Source of the DNA: an uncultured Collinsella sp.
Lineage (GTDB): Bacteria > Actinomycetota > Coriobacteriia > Coriobacteriales > Coriobacteriaceae
NCBI GenBank assembly: GCA_900548495.1
Contig: URKT01000061.1
Location: 1 to 12,364, forward strand
DNA: 12,364 bases
Direction of reading: 5' to 3'
Each line of letters begins with the position of its first letter. Position 1 is the stretch's first letter. Under the pieces are notes generated by a model. The model saw only the letters and a program-made list of their open reading frames with translations, was not told the DNA's origin and did not search any database. The position numbers and the translations under genes were made by a program. Shown one piece after another: positions 1 to 5,762 of this stretch.

Positions 1-24
1 CTCGGAGATGTGTATAAGAGACAG
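1..24 (+). other. Nextera/Tn5 adapter remnant (not genomic)
   Basis: Positions 6-24 are the 19-bp Tn5 mosaic end AGATGTGTATAAGAGACAG, preceded by CTCGG, which matches the end of the Illumina Nextera Read 2 adapter. This is library-preparation sequence left on the contig end. Read in frame it encodes Met-Cys-Ile-Arg-Asp-Arg, a well-known artefactual N-terminus, so the apparent ATG at position 8 is not a real start codon. Confidence 0.97.
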
Positions 25-268
25 GACCTACATTATGGGGCGCGTGGCCGTGCTGCCGAGCATGCGCCGTCGCGGTTTGGCGAGCAAGATTGTCGAGGCC
101 AGTGATACGTGCGCGCGTGATGCCGGCGCCAAGCTCATTAAGCTGCATGCTCAGGAATACGTGCTGCCGCTCTATGCCAAGGCGGGCTACACGCAGATTG
201 CCCCGGTGGACTACGAAGACGAGGGCCAGCCTCATGCCTGGATGGCCAAGCGCGTAGATGGCAGATAG
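25..268 (+). CDS. GNAT acetyltransferase, ElaA-type, C-terminal part (5' truncated by contig end)
   Basis: About 81 genomic codons survive (frame from 26), ending in TAG at 266-268. The fragment begins just before the acetyl-CoA binding motif A of the GNAT fold: Met-Gly-Arg-Val-Ala-Val, then an Arg-Arg-Arg-Gly-Leu-Ala loop that normally contacts the CoA pyrophosphate. It continues with LHAQEYVLPLYAKAGY and a late Tyr-Glu-Asp-Glu-Gly-x-Pro-His segment. The combination of LHAQ, the Tyr-x-Lys-x-Gly-Tyr/Phe strand and the ED(E)G-x-PH ending is typical of the ElaA subfamily, whose members are about 150 residues, so roughly the first 70 residues lie off the contig. The substrate of ElaA proteins is not well established. 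The upstream adapter supplies a false Met start. Family call is solid; the exact subfamily is by resemblance. Confidence 0.85.
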
Positions 269-311
269 GAACGTTCCTTTCCTGCCGGCAGTTTGGGACA
301 CTCCTTGGCAA

Positions 312-386
312 TTGGCGCATCAGAGCGCTCGGACATACAGTTTTTCGATTCCGTATGTATATATGCGCGCTAATGGGTTATAAAAT
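312..386 (+). promoter_or_regulatory. Candidate htpG promoter region
   Basis: Two possible promoters are visible. One is TTGGCG (312-317), an 18-bp gap, then TACAGT (336-341). The other is a -10-like TATAAA (379-384) without a convincing -35. An inverted repeat ACATAC (333-338) / GTATGT (353-358) with a 14-base spacer overlaps the first and could be an operator. No CIRCE or HAIR heat-shock operator was found here. Low confidence: these are motif matches only. Confidence 0.3.
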
Positions 387-415
387 CTAAGTCTGAACAT
401 AGCAGGTCTGCGATT

Positions 416-440
416 CGGCTCGGGCGACCGGGCCGTTTTT
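416..440 (+). terminator. GNRA-loop hairpin plus T5 in the htpG leader (terminator or attenuator)
   Basis: CGGCTCGG (416-423) pairs with CCGGGCCG (428-435), eight pairs with one G-U, around a GCGA tetraloop, followed at once by TTTTT (436-440). This is the form of an intrinsic terminator. It lies 148 bases after the acetyltransferase stop and only 18 bases before the htpG ribosome binding site, so no htpG promoter fits downstream of it. It therefore either ends the upstream transcript, with htpG partly fed by read-through, or sits in the htpG leader as an attenuator or translation-affecting structure. Confidence 0.6.
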
Positions 441-470
441 GCGGACGGGGGTAGCGCGAAAGGACTGCAC

Positions 471-2495
471 ATGCGTCAATTTAAGACCGAGAGCAAAAAA
501 CTGCTCGACCTCATGATCAACTCCATCTACACCAATAAGGAAATCTTCCTGCGCGAGCTTATCTCTAACGCGAGCGACGCCGTCGACAAGCTCAACTTTA
601 AGAGCCTGCAGGACCCGAGCGTCAAGATCGACCAGAGCGACCTGGCCATTCGCGTCTCCTTTGATAAAGACGCCCGCACCATTACCATCTCGGATAACGG
701 CATTGGCATGACCGCCGAGGAGCTCGAGCGCAATCTGGGCACCATCGCCCATTCCGGCTCCGAGGAGTTTAAGACCGAGAACGCCGAGCAGCAGGGTTCG
801 GATGTCGACATCATCGGCCAGTTTGGCGTGGGCTTCTACTCGGCTTTTATGGTCGCCAGCCATGTGAAGGTCGTCAGCCGCGCCTATGGCGAGGACACCG
901 CTCACGTGTGGGAGTCTGATGGTCTTGAGGGCTATACCATCGAGGACGGCGAGCGCGCCGAGCACGGTACCGATGTCATTCTGACGCTGCGTGAGAACGA
1001 GAAGCTCGACGCCGACGGCGAGGCCGAGACCTACGATCGCTTCCTGACCGAGTGGGGCCTCAAGAGCCTGATTCAGCAGTACAGCAACTATGTGCGCTAC
1101 CCGATTCAGATGATGGTGTCCAAGAGCCGCCAGAAACCCAAGCCCGAGGACGCCGGCGACGATTACAAGCCCGAGTACGAGGACTACCAGGAGCTCGAGA
1201 CCATCAACTCCATGACGCCGATTTGGAAAAAGCGCAGTTCCGATGTTGAGCAGAAGGACTACGACGAGTTCTACAAGTCTACGTTCCACGACTTTGATAA
1301 TCCTGCGCGCACCATCAGCTTCCACGCCGAGGGCACGCTCGAGTACGACGCCTTGCTGTTTGTGCCGGGTCGCGCCCCGTTCGATCTGTACAGCAAGGAC
1401 TACGAGAAGGGTCTGGCGCTCTACAGCTCCAACGTGCTGATTATGGAGAAGTGCGACGACCTGCTGCCCGACTACTACAACTTTGTGCGCGGTGTCGTGG
1501 ACTCTGCCGACGTGACGCTCAATATTTCGCGTGAGACGCTGCAGCAGAACCGTCAGCTCAAGGCCATTGCCAAGCGTGTGGAAAAGAAGATCACCGCTGA
1601 CCTTGAGGATATGCGTGACAACGACCGCGAGGCCTACGAGAAGTTCTTTGAGAACTTTGGCCGCGGCCTTAAGTACGGCATCTACTCGAGCTATGGCATG
1701 AAGGCCGATGAGCTCGCCGACCTGCTGCTGTTCTGGTCTGCCAAGGAGCAGAAGATGATTACCCTGGCCGAGTATGCCAAGGGCATGCCCGAGGATCAGA
1801 AGGCCATCTACTACGCCGCCGGTGACTCGCGCGAGCGCTTGGCCAAGATGCCCGTGGTAAAGGGCGTGCTCGACCGCGGCTATGACGTGCTGCTGCTGAC
1901 GCAGGATGTGGATGAGTTCACGTTCCAAGCTATGCGTGAGTACGTTGCCGCCGATATGCCCAAGATCTATGAGGACGACGCAGCTCGCGAGGCTGCCGAA
2001 AAGGCTGTGGCCGACGGTGCCGAGCCCGAGGTCGAGGATCGTCATCTGGAGCTCAAGAACGTCGCGACCGGTGATCTTGACCTGGCGACCGAGGATGAGA
2101 AGAAGGAGGCCGAGGACGCCACCAAGGAGAACGAGGACCTCTTTAGCGCTATGAAGGAGGCACTCGGTGACAAGGTCGAGAAAGTTGCCGTCTCCGCGCG
2201 CCTGACCGATGCCCCCGCTTGCATCACCACCGAGGGTCCGCTTTCGCTTGAGATGGAGAAGGTACTCCAGAAGGGACCCGAGGGCGCGCCCGACGGCATG
2301 CCCAAGAGCCAGCGCGTGCTCGAGCTCAACGCCAAGCACCCGGTCTTTGACAAGCTTGTCGCTGCCCAGAAGGCAGGCGACGCCGACAAGATCAAGCAGT
2401 ACTCCGGTCTGCTCTATGACCAGGCCCTGCTGGTCGAGGGCATCCTCCCCGAGGACCCCGTAGCCTTCGCGGCGGCTGTTTGCAACTTGATGTAG
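471..2495 (+). CDS. htpG: HtpG, bacterial Hsp90-family ATP-dependent chaperone
   Basis: A complete 674-residue Hsp90 homologue, a cytosolic homodimer that uses ATP to remodel client proteins. The N-terminal GHKL ATPase is intact: ELISNASD (catalytic Glu29, Mg-binding Asn33), DNGIGM (Asp75, adenine contact), GTIAHSGS lid segment (90-97) and GQFGVGFYSAF (116-126). The middle domain has NISRETLQQN, with Arg354 as the expected phosphate-sensing arginine. A very acidic/lysine-rich stretch at about residues 495-565 precedes the C-terminal dimerisation domain. It is about 50 residues longer than Escherichia coli HtpG (624), in part through that charged stretch. The C-terminus is Asn-Leu-Met, without the eukaryotic MEEVD tail, as expected. 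The start is fixed by GAAAGGA (458-464), six bases before ATG. It appears to be a single-gene unit, with a hairpin in its leader and palindromes downstream. Confidence 0.98.
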   Translation: MRQFKTESKKLLDLMINSIYTNKEIFLRELISNASDAVDKLNFKSLQDPSVKIDQSDLAIRVSFDKDARTITISDNGIGMTAEELERNLGTIAHSGSEEFKTENAEQQGSDVDIIGQFGVGFYSAFMVASHVKVVSRAYGEDTAHVWESDGLEGYTIEDGERAEHGTDVILTLRENEKLDADGEAETYDRFLTEWGLKSLIQQYSNYVRYPIQMMVSKSRQKPKPEDAGDDYKPEYEDYQELETINSMTPIWKKRSSDVEQKDYDEFYKSTFHDFDNPARTISFHAEGTLEYDALLFVPGRAPFDLYSKDYEKGLALYSSNVLIMEKCDDLLPDYYNFVRGVVDSADVTLNISRETLQQNRQLKAIAKRVEKKITADLEDMRDNDREAYEKFFENFGRGLKYGIYSSYGMKADELADLLLFWSAKEQKMITLAEYAKGMPEDQKAIYYAAGDSRERLAKMPVVKGVLDRGYDVLLLTQDVDEFTFQAMREYVAADMPKIYEDDAAREAAEKAVADGAEPEVEDRHLELKNVATGDLDLATEDEKKEAEDATKENEDLFSAMKEALGDKVEKVAVSARLTDAPACITTEGPLSLEMEKVLQKGPEGAPDGMPKSQRVLELNAKHPVFDKLVAAQKAGDADKIKQYSGLLYDQALLVEGILPEDPVAFAAAVCNLM

Positions 2496-2502
2496 TTAGG
2501 TA

Positions 2503-2530
2503 GTTACGCGGTTTTACCAAACCGCGTAAC
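2503..2530. terminator. Perfect 12-bp hairpin just after htpG
   Basis: GTTACGCGGTTT (2503-2514) and AAACCGCGTAAC (2519-2530) pair perfectly around a TACC loop, starting 7 bases after the htpG stop. No T-run follows, so it is not a textbook intrinsic terminator, but it is well placed to end the transcript or protect its 3' end. Confidence 0.6.
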
Positions 2531-2550
2531 GGCTCGACGCTGCCCTTCGT

Positions 2551-2574
2551 TCCGCCGTTCTAACGAACGGCGGA
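2551..2574. repeat. Perfect 10-bp inverted repeat
   Basis: TCCGCCGTTC (2551-2560) and GAACGGCGGA (2565-2574) pair perfectly around a TAAC loop. It is the second of four palindromes in the htpG downstream region. No T-run follows. Confidence 0.7.
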
Positions 2575-2588
2575 CCAGCCGACGCTGC

Positions 2589-2688
2589 GCGGGCGCCAGA
2601 GCGACAACTTGTCATTCAAAGAGGACGGCATGACCAGAAGGTCTATGCCGTCCTCTTTTCATGCCAATTTGTTCGCTCTGGCGCCCGC
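2589..2688. repeat. Nested 100-bp inverted repeat containing an intrinsic-terminator-like core
   Basis: Outer arms 2589-2604 and 2673-2688 are perfect 16-bp complements. Inner arms 2618-2631 and 2645-2658 are perfect 14-bp complements, and GACC (2632-2635) / GGTC (2640-2643) closes an AGAA loop. The inner right arm ends in TTTT (2656-2659) and the inner left arm begins with AAA, so the core could terminate transcription in both directions. CAA (2605-2607) and TTG (2669-2671) continue the outer stem past one bulged base. A 60-codon open frame across it is fortuitous. Confidence 0.8.
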
Positions 2689-2730
2689 TCGCTGGCATTG
2701 CCAAAACATCGACGTTGCCGTGGTCCTAAG

Positions 2731-2786
2731 TAGTCATTGGGGACGTTTTTGTTTGACTAGTCGTTTAAGAACGTCCCCGATGACTA
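2731..2786. repeat. 17-bp inverted repeat with GGGGACG arms (REP-like)
   Basis: Arms 2731-2747 and 2770-2786 are complementary with one T-G wobble (2738/2779). The interior holds the eight-base palindrome GACTAGTC (2755-2762). Each arm contains GGGGACG or its complement, also seen in the palindrome at 11227-11290. The layout resembles repetitive extragenic palindromes, but copy number cannot be judged from one window. Confidence 0.7.
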
Positions 2787-2817
2787 TTTGAATTGCTAAT
2801 TTGTGCGGGTTGTGGTT

Positions 2818-2880
2818 TTGTGACCTGCTGAAATTTAGGATACTGTACAACTGTACGCTAACTCATCTTCGTAGTATATT
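2818..2880 (+). promoter_or_regulatory. Promoter and probable repressor operator of the yhgE-like operon
   Basis: TTGTGA (2818-2823), a 17-bp gap and TACTGT (2841-2846) form a plausible sigma-70 promoter; TATATT (2875-2880) is a second possible -10. Overlapping the first is the symmetrical element GTACA-AC-TGTAC (2845-2856), which also forms a tandem ACTGTAC repeat (2842-2848, 2850-2856). Its size and position on the -10 element suit a TetR-type repressor operator; no regulator gene lies in the window. The dyad is seen, its role is inferred. Confidence 0.4.
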
Positions 2881-2987
2881 GCTACCCGCAAAACTCAATA
2901 CCATTGTGCTCTGAGACGCTAAAGCGCCTACGTACAATGGTTATCGATAGTACGATTCGATTCAACGACAGGATGGATGGTCCAAGC

Positions 2988-5762
2988 GTGAGTCTCGGCA
3001 GCAAACTATCCAATGCAAAGGTCTCCTTTGCGATATTTAAGCGCGACATTAAGCGACTGCTTTTGAACCCCGTCGCCTTGGTGGTTACCCTTGGCGTGTG
3101 CGTTATTCCCTCGCTGTATGCCTGGTACAACATCGTGGCTAACTGGGATCCGTACGGAAACACCCAGGGTATCAAGATTGCCATCGCCAACAACGATCGG
3201 GGCACCCAAAACGACTTGGTGGGCGAGCTCAACGCGGGCGACCAGGTCGTCGATCAGCTCAAGGAGAACGATCAGTTGGGCTGGACCTTCGTTGACTCGG
3301 CGGCCGATGCCAAGGAGGGCGTCGAGAGCGGTGAGTACTATGCGGCCATCGTAATCCCCAAGAACTTCTCGGATAACCTGGTTTCGATGCTCGACGGCAA
3401 CTACCATCAGCCCAAGCTTACGTACTACGTCAATGAGAAGAAGAGCGCTATTGCGCCCAAGGTTACCGACACCGGCGCAAGCACCATCGAGGAGCAGATC
3501 AACTCGGAATTTGTCTCCACGGTGGGCGAGACCGTTGCCAGCATTGCCAAGGATGCCGGAGTCGATTTAAAGGACAAGGCAACCCAGACTCGGGATTCGT
3601 TGGCAAGTTCTGTCTCCGAGGCATCCGATACCTTGGGCGAGGTGCGCGATTCGATTGGCGACATGAATGCCGCCATCGATAAGACGAGTGGCGCTATCGC
3701 CTCGGCTGATGCGGCACTTGCCGGCATGCAGGGTCAGGTGCCGTCACTGACGCAAGCGATCTCTCAGGGCAACGACCTGCTGGGCGAGGCTCGCACCACG
3801 GCGGGCAACTCTATCGCCTCGCTCTCCAAGGCGCTCTCGGAAGGCAGCCTTGCGCTCACCAAGACGTCGGCCTCCGCGAACGCTGCCATCGGCAAGCTGA
3901 CGGGCACGGTCACATCTACGACCACTCGTATCGACAACTCGCTCGAGTCTCTCCAAGCGACGATCGACCACAATAAGGCCGTTATCGGGCACTTGGAGAT
4001 TCTCGCCAATGACACGTCGACAGGTTCCGAGGAAATTGACGCGCGCATTGTATCGACCATCAATACGCTCCGTGAGCAGAACGAGAAGCTGCAGAGCATC
4101 AAGGACGGTCTGTCCGCGCAGTCGAGCGCCATGGCGAATGACGCCGCGGCTGTTTCGGGTGCCAGCGACGCTATCAATAACGCAATTCAGACCGGTGCGA
4201 CCAACCTTGGCCAGGCCCAGACGGACCTGGGTCAAAACGCGCTGCCGAAGGCCTCGAGCGCGCTTGATTCCTTTGCCGCCGTCTCGGGTGATTTGACGGG
4301 TATCGTATCTGGCCTTACGCCCACGATTGCAAGTGCGCGCGGTACGCTTTCGCAGCTTAACGCTACGCTCGGCCAGGCCAAGACCACGCTGTCCCAGACC
4401 GATTCCTCGCTTGCCAAGGTCCAGGACAAGCTCGCAACCGCCGCCAACGATATCGCGGCGCTACAGACCTCCGAGTCCATGGGCGAGCTGGCCGACCTGA
4501 TGGGCGTCGACGTCAATGACGTCGCAGACTTCATGGCATCTCCGGTTGAGCTCGCGTCCAAGTCGATCTATCCGGTTAAGAGCTTCGGCTCGGGCATTGC
4601 CCCGTTCTATACCAACCTGGCGCTTTGGGTGGGCGGCTACGTGCTTATCGCCATCTACAAGCTCGAGGTCGACCGTGAAGGTGTTGGCAGCTTTACGGCG
4701 CGCCAAGGCTACTTTGGCCGCTGGTTGCTCATGGTGATCCTGGGCGCGTTGCAGGCCATCATCGTTACGGTAGGCGATCTGGTGATTGGCGTGCAGTGCG
4801 TCAGCCCGCTGCTGTTCGTGCTGGGCGGCATCGCCATTTCGTTCACCTACGTCAATATCATCTATGCGCTGTCCACCACGTTTAAGCATATCGGCAAGGC
4901 TATCGGCGTCATTCTCGTCATCGTGCAGATCCCGGGTTCGTCGGGCATGTACCCCATCGAGATGATGCCCGGCTTCTTCCAGTGGCTGCACCCGCTGCTG
5001 CCCTTTACCTACGGCATCAATCTGCTGCGCGAGACGGTCGGCGGCATGTATTCGTTCAACTACCTGTTTAACCTGTGCATTCTGGGCGTGTTCTTGATCG
5101 TGGCGCTCTTTATCGGCCTGCAGCTGCGTCCGCTGCTGCTCAACCTTAACCTGCTCTTTGATAAACAGCTTTCCACGACCGGTATGATGATTTGCGAGTC
5201 CAACGACCTGCCGCGCCAGCGCTACTCGCTGCGCACGGCCATGCGTGTCATGCTCGATTCCGATTCGTACCGTCGCGAACTGCTCGATCATGCGGTCGCC
5301 TTTGAACATCGCTACCCGTACTACATCAAGGGCGGTTTTGCCGCCGTGGTAGGCGTTCAGGTCCTGCTCTTTGTCCTGTCGACGGTTCTCGATATCGACA
5401 ATAACGGCAAGATCATCCTGCTTGTCATTTGGATCATCTCGGTTATTGCCATCTGCGGCTGGCTTATCAATATCGAATATATCCGCGCGAGCCTCAATAC
5501 CCAGATGCGCATCTCGGCGCTTTCGGATGAGGACCTGCGTCGCGAGATGCGCGAACACACGGCCGCCATTCCTGCCGCCCGCCACATGTTTGGCCTCAAC
5601 GCCAGCGAGCGTGGTGCCAAGGGCGGCGATCAGTCCACGGGCCGCTTGCCGCATATCGGCTCGCATCGTAAGGCTCAAGATGCCGACGGCGTTGACAACG
5701 TAAACGGAAACGACGGGGAAACCGCCCCGCTCAGCAAGCACTCCAAAGGAGGTGAGGCATAA
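2988..5762 (+). CDS. YhgE/Pip family membrane protein, first paralogue, with extra C-terminal module
   Basis: A 924-residue envelope protein of the YhgE/Pip (phage infection protein) family. Seen: a first membrane helix (about 27-50, NPVALVVTLGVCVIPSLYAW), the family motif WDPYGNT (53-59), an extracytoplasmic domain, a long alanine/serine/heptad-rich stretch (about 190-505) likely coiled coil, then five helices (about 536-720) with the Pro-Ile-Glu-Met motif, arranged like an ABC-2 permease. Unlike its partner it continues with two more helices (about 778-830) and a polar cytoplasmic tail of about 95 residues. Known relatives include the phage-receptor protein Pip and the type VII secretion-associated YueB/EsaA group; the transport role is unsettled. 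Start is uncertain: the frame is open from TTG 2904, with ATG at 2937 and 2973; GTG 2988 is preferred because GGATGG lies 7 bases upstream and the protein then aligns with its paralogue. TAA at 5760-5762 directly abuts the next ATG. Confidence 0.88.
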   Translation: MSLGSKLSNAKVSFAIFKRDIKRLLLNPVALVVTLGVCVIPSLYAWYNIVANWDPYGNTQGIKIAIANNDRGTQNDLVGELNAGDQVVDQLKENDQLGWTFVDSAADAKEGVESGEYYAAIVIPKNFSDNLVSMLDGNYHQPKLTYYVNEKKSAIAPKVTDTGASTIEEQINSEFVSTVGETVASIAKDAGVDLKDKATQTRDSLASSVSEASDTLGEVRDSIGDMNAAIDKTSGAIASADAALAGMQGQVPSLTQAISQGNDLLGEARTTAGNSIASLSKALSEGSLALTKTSASANAAIGKLTGTVTSTTTRIDNSLESLQATIDHNKAVIGHLEILANDTSTGSEEIDARIVSTINTLREQNEKLQSIKDGLSAQSSAMANDAAAVSGASDAINNAIQTGATNLGQAQTDLGQNALPKASSALDSFAAVSGDLTGIVSGLTPTIASARGTLSQLNATLGQAKTTLSQTDSSLAKVQDKLATAANDIAALQTSESMGELADLMGVDVNDVADFMASPVELASKSIYPVKSFGSGIAPFYTNLALWVGGYVLIAIYKLEVDREGVGSFTARQGYFGRWLLMVILGALQAIIVTVGDLVIGVQCVSPLLFVLGGIAISFTYVNIIYALSTTFKHIGKAIGVILVIVQIPGSSGMYPIEMMPGFFQWLHPLLPFTYGINLLRETVGGMYSFNYLFNLCILGVFLIVALFIGLQLRPLLLNLNLLFDKQLSTTGMMICESNDLPRQRYSLRTAMRVMLDSDSYRRELLDHAVAFEHRYPYYIKGGFAAVVGVQVLLFVLSTVLDIDNNGKIILLVIWIISVIAICGWLINIEYIRASLNTQMRISALSDEDLRREMREHTAAIPAARHMFGLNASERGAKGGDQSTGRLPHIGSHRKAQDADGVDNVNGNDGETAPLSKHSKGGEA
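5745..5756 (+). promoter_or_regulatory. Very strong Shine-Dalgarno inside the end of the preceding gene
   Basis: AAAGGAGGTGAG is nearly a full complement of the 16S rRNA 3' tail. It lies in the last codons of the first YhgE/Pip gene and serves the ATG at 5763, which follows that gene's TAA with no gap. Ribosomes ending the first gene can reinitiate, and the second can also be initiated independently and strongly. Confidence 0.85.

Noticed and set aside
6..24. Tn5/IS50 mosaic end as a native mobile element
   Set aside because: It is joined to adapter-specific bases and the opposite adapter stands at the other end; this is library sequence.
268..277. GGAACGTTCC palindrome as an operator
   Set aside because: It overlaps the acetyltransferase stop codon, is short, and has no loop for a hairpin; a 10-bp palindrome alone is too weak to call.
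269..470. CIRCE or HAIR heat-shock operator upstream of htpG
   Set aside because: I looked for the TTAGCACTC/GAGTGCTAA and CTTGAGT/ACTCAAG half-sites and found neither; GAGCGCTC at 323-330 is only a short palindrome.
387..2339. 650-codon open frame antisense to htpG
   Set aside because: It mirrors htpG codon by codon, is low in complexity and Leu/Val/Gly/His-rich, and has no known domain; it is an effect of GC-rich codon use.
2609..2791. 60-codon open frame in the palindrome cluster after htpG
   Set aside because: It lies across hairpin arms, has no ribosome binding site and no recognisable protein features.
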